Assembly (NCBI GenBank): GCA_030220185.1
Contig: JASPKZ010007247.1
Location: 577,501 to 641,500 of the forward strand
Reading direction: 5' to 3'
Length of the DNA: 64,000 bases
Origin: Diploptera punctata
Lineage: Eukaryota > Arthropoda > Insecta > Blattodea > Blaberidae
Part shown: one piece after another, positions 34,101-40,512 of the stretch
Layout of the letters: each line of letters opens with the position of its first letter
Position numbering within the stretch: position 1 is the first letter of the stretch
The notes under the pieces: model-generated
The model's database searches: none
What the model saw: the letters and a program-made list of their open reading frames with translations, nothing else
Told to the model about the DNA's origin: nothing
Program-made: the position numbers and the translations under genes

Positions 34101-35102
34101 AGCAATTTTTGCGCTGGCGCGTTGCGTCGTAGATAAACCACAGCATAAGAGGAGAAGGTACCTTGTATCTCCGCCGTGTTACATGTTCTAATTTTAATGT
34201 TCCGTTTCAGAAGAACTGTTAACAGTAGAACATTAGTTTTTTTCTCACATATACATACACTCTTTGACAATAAAATTACTTTTTTTCAGAACACAGCTTT
34301 AGAAATGAAACAGAAAGAATTTTTTTTTAAAACAATGCTAATTTTTGGTGCATTTTGAAAAAGAAAATAATTATTGGTGCCCTTAATAATAACATTAAAA
34401 TGTTGAAAAATGTATCATTTTATGCCTAAGTACCAGAGAGGGAAATAGCCTGTGAAAATTTAATTTCTCTGGGATGAATAGTTTCAAAGAAAAGGAACAC
34501 AAGGCTCGCAAACAAAAGTAGCTGGAAATTGAATTTAAGTTTTACACTACTCACATATCCTTTAAAACCATACTTAGAAACTTTAAATAAGTTTGTGGTG
34601 CAAAACTAATATATATTCATATAGAACGCACTTCAAGGTATGAATATGAGCAAAAAACAAAAATTCAAATTTTGCCTATTTCTAAGGTACATTCTCCCCG
34701 TAATTGGCATGTGTCTCTGACGCGTAATCTTGACGACAACCATGTTAGTGAAGCAGCTAATCAGATGACCAAAAGCTGTCGTGTGATTCACTGCCGGAAA
34801 TTAGAGCGGCTCTACTGTATCGGTGCAATCCTTAATATTCATTTTTGTTTTTGTTGCAGAACGATAGCAACACTCTTACTGTGAATTCTGTGGACTCTGT
34901 GAGAAATGAGCCGTGTGCTGATGTAGTTATACCGGTTCCAACTCTGGGATCGCATTCAAACAACACCCCTAATACCAACACAGGGTTTACCACGATGACA
35001 CCTCAGCAAATTGCACAGTGGATAGACAGGCGCAGTAGAGTTTTCTTCCCAGCTTCTTTCATCCTCTTCAACATTCTCTACTGGGGCTTCGTCTGGATCT
35101 AA
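9333..35102 (+). CDS. Cys-loop chloride channel subunit, hodor/pHCl-2-like (8 exons, 5' end missing)
   Basis: Pentameric ligand-gated anion channel subunit of the plasma membrane. Exons: 9333-9439, 11939-12061, 13501-13583, 18872-19060, 24477-24632, 25942-26107, 28512-28686, 34860-35102; phases agree at every junction and give 413 residues to a TAA stop. Seen in order: loop D (LRLRWRDPRL), the LWTPHIYLVNE block, a 13-residue Cys loop (C-LMNLQKFPFDQQQ-C), M1 (VPSILLVVVSWVSFWL), the M1-M2 linker NAVPGR, M2 (TTLGTSTMLTFITL), M3 (FIVCTAFIFGSLVEFAFVN), a long M3-M4 loop and M4 ending at the C terminus. The second disulfide pair of GluCl/GlyR is absent (NYSALTVRF where those have Cys). The M2-M3 block GSSLPKVSYIKATEIWF is typical of the insect CG7589/CG6927/hodor clade; Drosophila members are pH- or zinc-gated chloride channels of gut and Malpighian tubule. 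The ligand here is inference. Signal peptide and first exon(s) not found. Confidence 0.93.
9590..9885 (-). mobile_element. LINE C-terminal fragment
   Basis: The minus strand reads IIEKKRLQWYGHVKRMPEQR, then RKRGRPKKTWMEGVQAAM, a typical endonuclease-RT LINE terminus, with an antisense ATC/GAT tail at 9578-9605. It lies in the intron between channel exons A and B. Confidence 0.85.
9950..10160 (+). repeat. Unclassified repeat-like block
   Basis: Contains CTGATGATGATC...GGACGAAACATGTGTCGG, a pattern seen in terminal repeats of several retroelements. There is no coding signal and the family is unknown. Confidence 0.3.
10334..10522. repeat. (TTA)n / (TTATCA)n compound microsatellite
   Basis: About 19 TTA units pass into mixed TTA and TCA/TCATTA units, then TTA again. 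Long Tyr/His or Ile/Met frames across it are artefacts. Confidence 0.95.
10645..10862 (+). repeat. tRNA-derived SINE (fourth family), diverged
   Basis: GATGAACTAGTGTGCTTGCC, then GAGTTTCAATTCCCCTCGG as the decayed B-box. The body has AAATCCTTCGGCACGG and ends GGACCGTTGACGCCC. Confidence 0.6.
11045..11205 (+). mobile_element. LINE-A 3' end, 5'-truncated
   Basis: Reads LLHYRPLGRRNVGRPKRRLK to a stop, then GGAACGGGCCAACAGGCCC and a (GAT)n tail. The same 3' end closes the copy at 23173-23820. Confidence 0.8.
11338..11849 (-). mobile_element. Non-autonomous Helitron, copy 1 (one internal module)
   Basis: On the minus strand it begins TCTTTATATATAAAAATG after an A and ends GGGTATTAGCTAG before a T, with a GGCGT...ACGCC hairpin just upstream. 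This fits canonical Helitron ends (5' TC, 3' hairpin plus CTRR, insertion between A and T). It carries one copy of a module with GTTGCCCGGGAATCTAC and GATCGTCTTGG-like blocks. It ends 89 bp before channel exon B. Confidence 0.85.
11939..12061 (+). CDS. Channel exon B: LWTPHIYLVNE block
   Basis: The acceptor TTTTAAG lies 89 bp after a Helitron; the donor is GTAAGA. Encodes EKLWTPHIYLVNERE, then DLLLTVEPDGTVVSST. The in-frame ATG at 11925 lies in the intron and is not the start, because exon A joins in phase and family homology continues upstream. Confidence 0.92.
12585..12935 (-). repeat. SINE-2, full-length
   Basis: Complete antisense copy: CCATCCATAGTAATTCTGCC at the 3' end, CACACCGG near the middle, and B-box/A-box side GGGGATCGAACCCGGGCCCG and GAGACCACAGCGGTGGA. 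A GAT-rich stretch splits the body. A 6-7 bp TAATATA duplication may flank it. Confidence 0.9.
13501..13583 (+). CDS. Channel exon C: Cys-loop
   Basis: TTTTCAG acceptor, GTAAGT donor. This short exon carries both cysteines of the signature loop with exactly 13 residues between them and the central FPFD motif, followed by PLVLES. The exon enters in phase 2 and leaves in phase 1. Confidence 0.95.
13732..14219. mobile_element. Inverted-repeat element with a recombinase-like fragment
   Basis: Ends are a 26-bp inverted repeat (TTTTTTGGTCGATGTGACTA and complement, 13732-13757 / 14193-14219). Inside, + strand 13939-14070 reads IEEAWRVGCSALILEKSKER, then YELVYKPFKKCF, which resembles the N-terminal region of tyrosine-recombinase transposons (Crypton/DIRS type) as I recall them. 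The identification is tentative. Confidence 0.45.
14345..14515 (-). pseudogene. PIF1-like helicase relic (Helitron or related)
   Basis: The minus strand reads LKQLEFPIRLAFAMTIDKAQ, then GQKIVARILEF and a stop. The FPxxLAFAMTIxKxQGQ block matches the late helicase motifs of PIF1 proteins and Helitron Rep-helicases. Only about 50 residues remain. It may come from the autonomous partner of the small Helitrons. Confidence 0.65.
14541..14838 (+). repeat. SINE-1, full-length with 15-bp TSD
   Basis: Flanked by AAGTACAAACATACG (14526-14540 and 14839-14853), so both ends are exact. A-box TAGCGTAGTGGTTAAGG, B-box-like GGGTTAAGTCCCG, 3' end GTGGGATCACTTTAA. Confidence 0.95.
15449..15640 (+). repeat. 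SINE-2, 3'-truncated
   Basis: Starts GTCCACCGCTGTGGTCTC, B-box GGTTCGATTCCCGGTCGG, body to ATCATATGGCCATCGC. The usual 3' half is replaced by the unclassified repeat that follows. Confidence 0.85.
15641..15842 (+). repeat. Unclassified short repeat, A-tailed
   Basis: ATCGGGGCAACGTAATCCCG and CCAGGCGCCCCAACCT match 5823-6010 in inverse. It ends in a run of A, like a retroposon tail. Confidence 0.55.
15843..16795. other. Intron sequence, no feature recognised
   Basis: AT-rich intron of the channel gene. The short open frames near 16290-16500 show no family match that I recognise. Confidence 0.5.
16796..16995 (+). repeat. tRNA-derived SINE (fifth family)
   Basis: GGTGGACTAGTGGTTATGC (A-box side), GGGTTCAAACTCGGCC (B-box side), then a body with GGATGGAAAAATCC and GGGACTTTCAGCCGTGG. 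Confidence 0.75.
17143..17451 (+). repeat. SINE-1, full-length with 14-bp TSD
   Basis: Flanked by TAGTAGCTCCTAAC (17129-17142 and 17452-17465). Intact promoter-like boxes TAGCGTAGTGGTTAAGG and GGTTCAAGTCCCG, and a T-rich 3' tail. The cleanest SINE-1 copy here, probably the youngest. Confidence 0.96.
17704..18244 (-). mobile_element. CACTG-ended DNA transposon, copy A
   Basis: Ends CACTGAGCAACAAAAAAT and ATCATGTTGACCAGTG are imperfect inverted repeats. The minus strand of 17955-18050 encodes ISAMEKRYQGKWIPNMLADY, then CWTI, shared with copies B and C. Internally deleted. Confidence 0.75.
18360..18690 (+). repeat. SINE-2, full-length with 11-bp TSD
   Basis: Flanked by ATCATAATATA (18349-18359 and 18691-18701). 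The whole consensus is present, from CCACCGCTGTGGTCTCGAGG to ACTATGGATTG. It ends about 180 bp before channel exon D. Confidence 0.95.
18872..19060 (+). CDS. Channel exon D: loops B/F/C of the ligand-binding domain
   Basis: Acceptor ATTATAG, donor GTAAGT. Reads WTYNTSDMMLAWEGDSPV, then HLTEYKLVNTWSNFSVANYS, ending SRYYGKF plus one base. Probable N-glycosylation sites are NTS, NFS and NYS. No loop-C disulfide cysteines are present, unlike GluCl and GlyR subunits. Confidence 0.93.
19099..19647 (+). mobile_element. Tc1/mariner-type transposase relic
   Basis: Encodes WPTRSPDLTYLDFFLRGNMK, then a decayed DLVARI-like helix and IFERTRTINGQT, the C-terminal part of DDE/D transposases with the conserved SPDLT-LDFFL block. 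Ends ATTCGTTCAAATTAATAC and GAATTAATTTGAATGATTAC are inverted copies. The 3' end abuts a CACTG-type end at 19648. Confidence 0.75.
19648..20040. mobile_element. CACTG-ended element fragment (copy D)
   Basis: Begins CACTGGTCAACAGTGG, like the ends of copies A-C. No matching far end or conserved coding block was found. The region to about 20040 is otherwise featureless. Confidence 0.4.
20385..20818. mobile_element. Foldback MITE with ~75-bp inverted arms
   Basis: Left arm 20385-20458 and right arm 20743-20818 are inverted copies (core GAGAAGCGTTGTGATGTA and GCATGCCGAAAC). The interior is non-coding, about 285 bp. The superfamily was not determined. Confidence 0.85.
20819..21221 (+). mobile_element. 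AT-rich stretch ending in LINE-C 3' UTR
   Basis: 21140-21221 has GTGGGAGAGAAGG, CATGGCCTTAACTCCACC and AATAAATCTAA, the LINE-C 3' end. A Helitron is inserted exactly at its terminus. 20819-21130 shows nothing recognisable. Confidence 0.65.
21222..22029 (+). mobile_element. Non-autonomous Helitron, copy 2 (two modules)
   Basis: Starts TCCAATATATAAAAATGA after A and ends CCGGGTTTTAGCTAG before T, with the same terminal hairpin as copy 1. Carries two modules with CCCGGGCAACACCG / CCCGGGCAATGCCG and part of another. No Rep/helicase coding. Confidence 0.88.
22125..22412 (-). repeat. SINE-1, diverged
   Basis: Antisense copy: GTTTGGGGTAATAGGAGG, CCCAGAACATATGTC, AGTTTAAAAACCCTAACCCC, and the degraded tRNA-like head TTACGCTACGACGCACTCC. 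Confidence 0.85.
22413..22701. other. No feature recognised
   Basis: Unique-looking intron sequence with short TATTATTTCA repeats at its end. Confidence 0.4.
22702..23175 (+). repeat. SINE-2 between two (TTA)n microsatellites
   Basis: (TAT)n at 22702-22768, SINE-2 at 22769-23093 (CCACCGCTGTGGTCTC to ATGGATGGATGG), then (TTA)n to 23173. A SINE landing in or seeding the microsatellite is likely; the TSD is hidden in the repeats. Confidence 0.92.
23174..23820 (+). mobile_element. LINE-A C-terminal region, mostly open frame
   Basis: Best LINE-A copy: KISIEKTKVMAFQGKNQIRS, VNHLNYLGCDI, VPVLLYRSEAW, AAEMKFLRSVKGCTKEDR, WKQHIDRMNEDRYPKQITKY, DVGRPRKTWAEVGTGQQT, then a (GAT)n tail. The Tyr run upstream of it is microsatellite, not protein. 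5'-truncated, inside a channel intron. Confidence 0.88.
24000..24170 (+). repeat. SINE-2, diverged 5' half
   Basis: CACCGGGCGCTGTGGTCTCA, then GGATTCGAACCCCAGTC and ACCTGTATGACAAATGT. Heavily mutated and lacking the 3' half. A (GAAT)n stretch follows at 24195-24217. Confidence 0.7.
24477..24632 (+). CDS. Channel exon E: pre-M1, M1 and start of M2
   Basis: Acceptor TTTACTAG. Reads GGNYSALTVRFDLAREVGHY, M1, then SFWLDPNAVPGRTTL. The donor is GCAAGT, not GT; the next exon restores L-GTSTML exactly, so a GC-AG intron fits best. The selectivity-filter motif is PGR rather than the PAR seen in most anionic Cys-loop receptors. Confidence 0.93.
24785..25165 (-). mobile_element. CACTG-ended DNA transposon, copy B
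   Basis: Ends CACTGAGCAACGAAAAAT and AATCATGTTGACCAGTG. The minus strand reads LDFFPENLGAVSDEHGEHFY, then QEISAMEKRYQGKW, the same coding remnant as copies A and C. 381 bp, internally deleted. Confidence 0.8.
25535..25660 (+). repeat. Penelope-like terminal repeat, solo-like
   Basis: TACAATTTTTACCTAATACC, GTAGGCCTTTTGGAACTAG and CATCATCAGCAGAAGG align with the arms of the element at 2892-3457. No coding remnant beside it. Confidence 0.5.
25670..25884. repeat. 107-bp tandem duplication
   Basis: TTGGCTCCAAAAAA...ATGTAGCCTT occurs twice, starting at 25670 and 25777, differing only in the A-run lengths. 57 bp from channel exon F. Confidence 0.9.
25942..26107 (+). CDS. Channel exon F: M2 and M3
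   Basis: Acceptor TGTTATAG, donor GTAAGT. Encodes GTSTMLTFITLTRNTGSSLP, then KVSYIKATEIWF and M3, ending NTIWRRK. A 107-bp tandem duplication ends 57 bp upstream of the acceptor. Confidence 0.96.
26108..26925. other. Intron, possible old LINE tail at 26560-26800
   Basis: Mostly featureless. 26680-26720 reads KHRREDNMRMDLRELVD with stops around it, faintly like the C terminus of endonuclease-RT LINEs. Confidence 0.35.
26930..27450 (+). mobile_element. LINE-A C-terminal region
   Basis: Reads YLGYNLTYNEECDI, VLARPIICYGSDAWTIR, TATEMKFLRRTAGYSLLEHQ, NNWLAHIQRMDRHRIPKQIL, RGRRSVGRPFRRWRETVT and a stop, then a GAT-rich tail. 5'-truncated. Confidence 0.88.
27554..28376 (-). mobile_element. LINE-B, 5'-truncated, 13-bp TSD
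   Basis: Flanked by GAAAAATCTAATC (27541-27553 and 28377-28389). The minus strand reads a broken SADDVVLFAD near the 5' end, then GEFNYLGTIITNRNEMHKEI, ILPVILYECET, FENKVLRKIFGPKRDEQTGE, RRLRWAGHVARMGNERLA. Frameshifted; inserted in a channel intron, antisense to the gene. Confidence 0.95.
28512..28686 (+). CDS. Channel exon G: M3-M4 cytoplasmic loop, first part
   Basis: Acceptor TTTCAG, donor GTAAGT. Encodes KNVELKKVNSKYILKSTLTP and a Ser/Thr-rich stretch (MNSSSTSIDRCQSWPSALET) ending FYLGS. This loop is poorly conserved in the family; the call rests on frame continuity, clean splice sites and the following exon. Confidence 0.85.
28953..29898 (-). mobile_element. Non-autonomous Helitron, copy 3 (three modules)
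   Basis: The minus strand starts TCTAATATATAAAAATTAAT after A and ends CCGGGTTTTAGCCAG before T (CTRR mutated to CCAG). Three ~145-bp modules start near 28994, 29138 and 29285, each with GTTGCCCGGGAATCTAC-like and CCCGATCTTCTTGG-like blocks, plus a partial fourth. Confidence 0.87.
29940..30129. repeat. Foldback repeat with internal 29-bp tandem motif
   Basis: Arms 29941-30000 and 30070-30129 are inverted (TCATGGATTCAAGATCGGCC; TCCGACGTTTCGGCA). The loop repeats GGAATAATGATAA and GCATGTCGCATGTGGGATC. It could form a strong hairpin. Confidence 0.85.
30300..30490 (+). repeat. tRNA-derived SINE, diverged
   Basis: GTCCGCAGCGTAGTCAACAG and GGTTCGAGTCCCAGTGAGGG are decayed A- and B-box sides. The body includes CACCCAGTATGAAACTGGTG and CGCCCCGATACTGGGTG. 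Confidence 0.65.
30674..31068 (+). repeat. SINE-2 between two (TA)n microsatellites
   Basis: (AT)n 30674-30711, SINE-2 30712-31044 (CCACCGCTGTGATCTCGAGG to ATGGATGGATGG), then (AT)n to 31068. Its target was probably a TA microsatellite. Confidence 0.92.
31069..31190 (+). repeat. tRNA-derived SINE head and (TA)n
   Basis: GGTGGCGCACTAACATACC and GGGTTTAAATCCCGG, then CAGGCGTTTATTTTTCTTTA and a (TA)n run. Same family as 8806-8900. Confidence 0.65.
31226..31800. other. Intron, no feature recognised
   Basis: AT-rich; no coding pattern or repeat partner seen. Confidence 0.45.
32020..32110 (+). pseudogene. Mariner-like transposase N-terminal fragment
   Basis: Reads MPRRSPKAINSQTREIIILN, then VKDYIEK and a stop. 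The SQTREIIxNVxxYxE helix resembles the N-terminal DNA-binding region of insect Tc1/mariner-type transposases. Only about 30 residues. Confidence 0.45.
32150..32900 (+). mobile_element. LINE C-terminal ORF with zinc-knuckle-like end
   Basis: Open for 215 codons from 32218: VKKFTYLGMTLQTTLRSFNQ, SPIITYGIDIIWEKLSLSDL, ERIAKVKARFLKVALRVGKT. The C terminus CICALCGHRCEWYHIPKC could bind zinc. A different LINE lineage from LINE-A/B/C, less decayed than most. 5'-truncated, in a channel intron. Confidence 0.8.
32901..34859. other. Intron with short GC-rich repeats at 32945-33070 and 33978-34145
   Basis: 33978-34145 repeats GCGCTGGC-AATTTGCG and GTAGATAAACCAC blocks in direct and inverted orientation, as in small DNA elements. 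32945-33070 has GCGCCCGACGTGACGCG and GCGCATACGC. No coding signal. Confidence 0.4.
34860..35102 (+). CDS. Channel exon H: end of cytoplasmic loop, M4 and stop
   Basis: Acceptor TTTTTGTTGCAG. Encodes a Ser/Asn-rich loop, then QQIAQWIDRRSRVFFPASF and an M4 helix ending LYWGFVWI-stop. IDRxSRxxFPxxFxxFNxxYW is the canonical end of Cys-loop subunits. No AATAAA was seen in the next 350 bp. Confidence 0.95.
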   Translation, partial: NDSNTLTVNSVDSVRNEPCADVVIPVPTLGSHSNNTPNTNTGFTTMTPQQIAQWIDRRSRVFFPASFILFNILYWGFVWI

Positions 35103-35463
35103 TCATCCATTTCACCACAAACATATCAGAAGCAACTTTTGTTTTAATGTGGGCAGACTATAATATAACATTACAAAAACACATTAATTTGTTATTTTCT
35201 GCTCAAGAGCAATTCCAGGAGATAAGTGTTTAAATTATTACTATTACAGCTCTTTTATTCAAGTTTTATATAGATGACTACAATTTCGTCACTATAAAAT
35301 TCTTGTTTCATGGATGGTGTATTTTGTATCTTCGGTGGTCATCATTTGCAAGTGTCCATTTATTAATACCAACTTACTGCTGATATAATTCAAGAAGAAT
35401 GTGTGTCTCTCTTCTTTTTCCTCTTCTTCTATGTCTATATAACATAGTATCGGGCCTTGACTC

Positions 35464-35467
<4 letters not shown>

Positions 35468-35524
<57 letters not shown>

Positions 35525-35867
35525 GTAAAGTGATCCCACAACAGGCCCGGAGGCCCTTGGGGTAGTAGGAGGTTAAGGCTCCCACTTTTTCTAGACAATC
35601 GGCACTTTATGTCAGCTGGGTTGTCAGCCCTGCGTGACGGCCGCCTTTACCCCCAGAACAAGCGTCTGGTACTCATTTCCGTTAGAGGCTGAGTCTACCC
35701 CAGGGCCATAGTGCCGCCAGAGGGTTTGGGTCAGTTTAAAAATCCTGACCCCAACGGGACTTGAACCCTCGACCCTCAGGCTTGTAGCTCAGTGCCTTAA
35801 CTACTACGCTACGGTGTGCCCCATTAATAATAATAATAAAATAATAATAATAATAATAATAATACAA
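35468..35867 (-). repeat. SINE-1 inserted in a (TAA)n microsatellite
   Basis: (TAA)n 35468-35520, antisense SINE-1 35521-35822 (from AAAGTGATCCCACAACAGGC to TACGCTACGGTGTGCCCC), then (TAA)n to 35866. The microsatellite was evidently the target. Confidence 0.95.
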
Positions 35868-36010
35868 TTTTTTCTTTGTTAATTTATTTTATATCATTCT
35901 GTCAGCATTATGTTTCCATTACGATTAATTTTCTGCAATTTATTACTGGACATGGAAAATTTAAACCTTACTAAAAGTTTTCATTTTCCATCTCCATACG
36001 AACGTATCTT

Positions 36011-36014
<4 letters not shown>

Positions 36015-36047
<33 letters not shown>

Positions 36048-36054
36048 CTCTTTC

Positions 36055-36085
<31 letters not shown>

Positions 36086-36086
36086 T

Positions 36087-36145
<59 letters not shown>
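36015..36145. repeat. (TC)n microsatellite
   Basis: About 130 bp of CT repeats with short interruptions. Ser/Leu or Arg/Glu frames across it are not genes. Confidence 0.98.
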
Positions 36146-36147
<2 letters not shown>

Positions 36148-36510
36148 GACTGTTGAACACCTTATTTTAGACTGTCCATCTCATGGATATAAGTGATACA
36201 TTCTGGATGTTCATTTAAAATGTAATCAAATATTGCGTAATCCAATAATTGATATTTTAAAAAGGAAATGTTGTTACACATCATTTAAAAGATTTGTAAA
36301 TGCTATTTTAACCATTTTATAATTCATATTTATTACTACTTACTTTCTTAGTTTTAATTGTATTAGTTTTTATTTCGTTCATTTGTTGTTTTTTGTTTCA
36401 TTTCAACTTTATAACGATGTGTAGCTTATACTTGTTTACATTTTAACTACAGCCCTAAGATAGTTTTAAAATAGGGCTCCAAATCTTGGAGATTTAATAA
36501 ATAAATATTT
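36146..36510 (+). mobile_element. LINE C-terminal end and 3' UTR
   Basis: Reads QTVEHLILDCPSHGYK with a stop, then RNPIIDILKRKC and TSFKRFVNAIL. The 3' end is GGGCTCCAAATCTTGGAG followed by AATAAATAAAT. Decayed. Confidence 0.65.
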
Positions 36511-37317
36511 TGTCATTAACTGAAAAATGAATTACCGGCCGATTGAGTAGACCTGGTAAGAGGTGACCTGACAAAAGGGACCAAAACTGGCGATTTATGG
36601 GACAATCCATATCAAATCGGACAGCAAAAAATCTTGCAATTTATTTTTTTAATTTTATGTATCCCTAAATATAGTGAATGCATTTATAAACGTATTAATA
36701 TAGAAATTTAATTTTTATCATTTATAGGTTCGTAGTTATGACGATCTAAAATTATCGTAAATATGATAAACTAAAACGTTTACTAACTAATATTTCTGAA
36801 ACAGTAAACAGCAAAAATTTATTTCAAACATATTTATATAGGTGATATCATGTAGTTTAAGGGTGTTATTTTTATAATTAGGATATTTTTATTTTCGGTG
36901 TCAATTTTCTGTTTTATGGTGGTTTACTGCAGTACATATCAAAAAATGAAAACGGAAAAAATACAGGATTATATTCACGTAATAACGGTTAATTTCCAGC
37001 AATTACCCTCTTGGAGAGTTGAATAGTTCAGACAATATAAATGTTTTTCATTCTATTTTCGTAAAAAACTCGCGGGTCCAAGGCGCAGCAGATTCATTTC
37101 ACGACCAAGGTCGCGCGCGTACTTTATTGAAAGAGCTTCATCAGTGACTTTTTCAACTGCCATTAAATCGAATAGATTATTATATGTTCTGCTTAATGGA
37201 ATAGTACCGTAAATTTATAAAAGTGGCGATATTTTAATTCTTACGCAGTAGATATTTATCAAATTTTATTGCTGAAGTGAGAAGTAAAGAGCTCTGTTAC
37301 GTATACTGTGAATTATT
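36511..37317. other. Intergenic, no feature recognised
   Basis: AT-rich sequence between LINE remnants; no reading frame of interest. Confidence 0.5.
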
Positions 37318-37332
37318 AAACAAATTATTTAT

Positions 37333-37752
37333 AACTAACTCACTCACTGGCTCTGTGGAACCTGTAGGTTTATGGCAGCGCGGACATAAGCTCTCCCTAC
37401 ATCCCATCACGAGCTAACGTTTTCCAATTATCCCCTGTATAATCTACTTCCCTCAAATCATGCATAATGTTATTCTCCCACCTCATTCTTAGTCTTCCAA
37501 CTGGGCGTTTTCCCTCCGGTTTTCCTACCAGAAATTTCCAAGCACCTCTTTCATCATCCATACGTGCCACATTTCCTGCCCATCGCAGCCTACGAGACTT
37601 AACTGTTTTTATTATATCTGGCTTCCTATACAGATCATGTAGCTCACTATTATGTAGTTTTCTTCATTCACCTGTCTGTTCACCTCTTTTTGATCCAAAA
37701 ATTTTCCTAAAAACTTTATTATCAAATACTCGTAATCTTCTGCCCTTTTTTA
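37333..37752 (-). mobile_element. LINE-B, 5'-truncated, 15-bp TSD
   Basis: Flanked by AAACAAATTATTTAT (37318-37332 and 37753-37767). The minus strand encodes the KIFGSKRGEQ, RRLRWAGNVARMDD and GRLRMRWENNIM blocks and the RAAINLQVP-like end. Confidence 0.93.
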
Positions 37753-37767
37753 AAACAAATTATTTAT

Positions 37768-38835
37768 TTTGTTACAAATTTTTTATTAAAGTTTAAATGT
37801 AATATTACATAATAAAAACTCTTTCATCATTAATTGAATAAACTGGTATAAATTTGTATTATATTATAATTGCTAATTTCAATCTTAAAATAACTTTTTA
37901 TTCGGTGTATTTTATTGTACCCTGAAAACTTTGACGAAATAGTATTGTTATAAGATATCACTTCCAAATAAAACCGAATGTTTTAATACTCGTACCACTT
38001 CCCACCAAACAATAATAATGCAGCATCAGCAAAGTCTTCCCAAAACATCTGTTTTACATCAACAATTCTCAAGTTCAGACAGTTGATTTACATCAGTATG
38101 TTTAGTGCATCTCGTCATTTTAAGTGTCACAGTCAAATTTATAATATCTTATTGTTTTTAACTCACAAGTTTCCAGATCTACAAAGACTGAATGGTGTGT
38201 TAGAAGTTAAATATAATTTTACAATTTCTTAAATGTTTCTGGAATGAGAGAATAATCGTAGGGGTATACATTTTGTGTTATAAAAGGAGAATAATGGGAA
38301 ATTTAGACATTAAATTAAACACTATAACAATAATTTAGCTTATAATAAAAGCTAATATTATCGTGCATTTTAATATCATCTTAGATATGTCATGAGTAGG
38401 GGATGCAATATCAGTAAATGATACTAAGCCAATGAAATATATTTATACCTCTTAAATATTACTTGTAACAGCATGAAAATTGTTATAAATTATTATCGAT
38501 AGCTTAACATTACTTACAATATTCAACATCAGACATTGGTGTAGGGTACAAGTACAAAATATAACAACACATTACAAAATTACTCTCTAGAAAATATTTT
38601 TAATAGGCCTACCAGCTTGAATTCGTAGGTGCTTAGTAATTTAAATTAAACTATACATTAGCCAAAATCAGCACAAAATTAACCGCCTACTGAATATATT
38701 AATAAAGATTGTTATATTTAATGACGTTTATTATGTAGCAATTTATTTCAAGCGCGAGGTTCTCCTACGTACCATAAATTTACGACACGGGACTCACGGA
38801 TTTCCTTCCTTCTGGAGAAAGCTACATTCAGAATT
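37768..38835. other. Intergenic, no feature recognised
   Basis: AT-rich, without repeat partners or coding signal that I can see. Confidence 0.5.
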
Positions 38836-38930
38836 GTTACGCCTTAAAATGTCATTGATTCCTATCGAGTTTGAACCCGCGAACCTCGGAATCGGAGGCG
38901 TGCAGAGTAACCACTTGTCCACGATGATGA
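38836..38930 (-). repeat. tRNA-like SINE remnant
   Basis: Antisense GAGTTTGAACCCGCGAACC (B-box side) and GAGTAACCACTTGTCCACG (A-box side) next to a (GAT)n run. Confidence 0.55.
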
Positions 38931-40360
38931 TGATGATGTAATAATTGTAATAATGGTAATAAAAATAATGTAATGATGATAATAACAATAAAAATATTTG
39001 TAAGTGCGCAAAGGACTATTATCAAGTAGCTCCGTCATTGTTTGTAAGAGCGAGCGATCTCCACTCACGCGAAAGGTATTGCGGGCAGTCTACACATAGG
39101 AGATTTTAGGAAAAATAATTATTTTTGGTAGTTTCCTTTCAAGACTCCACTTTAATACTAATTACAAAAAATTAACTGGTGTTCATGTAATAATGTGGCA
39201 TTTTTTGATTTTATAAAATTTTTGGTGAGGAAGGTCAATTGCGTATTAATTGCATTTACGCCCTTCAGAAAAACGTAAATATTAACATACTAATTTTCAA
39301 GCGATAGAGCATAAAATCATCTATAATGTGAATATCTTTTCATGTTGAGGGAATAGCCATACTTCGAGAAATGAATTTTATAAAAGAGACTATTTAAAAC
39401 AATACGATAAATTGACAGCTCTATTACTCTTTAATTACACCAAGCGAAGACTTGAAACTCGGTTCAGATATTAAATATACCATAAAGTTTCACTGTAAAA
39501 AAAATTGTAAACTTTTAAAGATGTGAGTTCAATTTTCACAATTTTTTTGCCGATTTCATATGGAATGTCCCTTATCCTAATTTTTGAAGGGATAATAATA
39601 TTTATGATGAGAATAATAATAATAATAATAATAATAATATTACTATTAAATATGTAACATCTCTCTTTAGGCAACGGCCTTCCATACAAACTTCTTCTAG
39701 TATTATCTATTTTTGTTTGTCCATATTTTCTTTGAACTTCTCAATATTTTACAATATTATAGTACCCGGTCGTCAGTAGTTGACCAATAATCAGTGATTC
39801 TGAAGGACGGTATATTTCTTCGTACCATTAATTTTTTTATTCATTTCAGCACACAAGCCCCACCATCAATTACAAGGAATGGAACCCTCAATTGAGGGGG
39901 CATCTTGATCTATATTCTCTACATCTGTACGCCCAATATCTTAATTTTTTTTACTCCTAGAATGTTCTAGCATCTTCATTCACATCGCTGATTTCATCAA
40001 TTGATCCAAGTATTGAACTCCAATACAATAAAATAGCATTTTTCCTCATTTCCCATAGTTAATGAATATACATGAAGCACTTTAATTACTGTGGATATAT
40101 ATTTTTTCATCCAATTTCATTAACTAGTTTAACCTCTCACCCTATAGATACTTTTAACATGCTACACGCTACCCGGGCTCTACAGTGGAACGACTTGTAG
40201 AGAGAGAGATTTTAAACCTTAGATCACACACATACTTATATGATCACACGAGGGTATGCAAAGCCTCCGCGAACGAGTGATCAGCCCTATTTCAGAACCT
40301 TCTGCGATACAACTAATTTTAAAACGAAACACAATTCACAGATACGTCTATATTATGCAT
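38931..40360. other. Intergenic; only an (AAT)n tract at 39614-39640
   Basis: Low-complexity AT-rich sequence; no other structure seen. Confidence 0.5.
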
Positions 40361-40365
40361 GGCGA

Positions 40366-40512
40366 ATATGATAATGATGGCCAGATGATATTCGGGGACT
40401 GTTTCCCAACATGTCTTACAGAAAAAAAAAATCACCCAAGAAACTTGTCCGACCGGGGATCGAATCCGGGCCCACTAGGTACGAGGCTATCCCGAGACTA
40501 CAGCGGTGGACA
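40366..40512 (-). repeat. SINE-2, 5' half, diverged
   Basis: Antisense GACCGGGGATCGAATCCGGG (B-box side) and GAGACTACAGCGGTGGAC (5' end). The body runs to GATAATGATGGCC. Confidence 0.8.

Noticed and set aside
35910..36170. Ser/Leu-rich or Arg/Glu-rich ORFs
   Set aside because: Translation of a (TC)n repeat.
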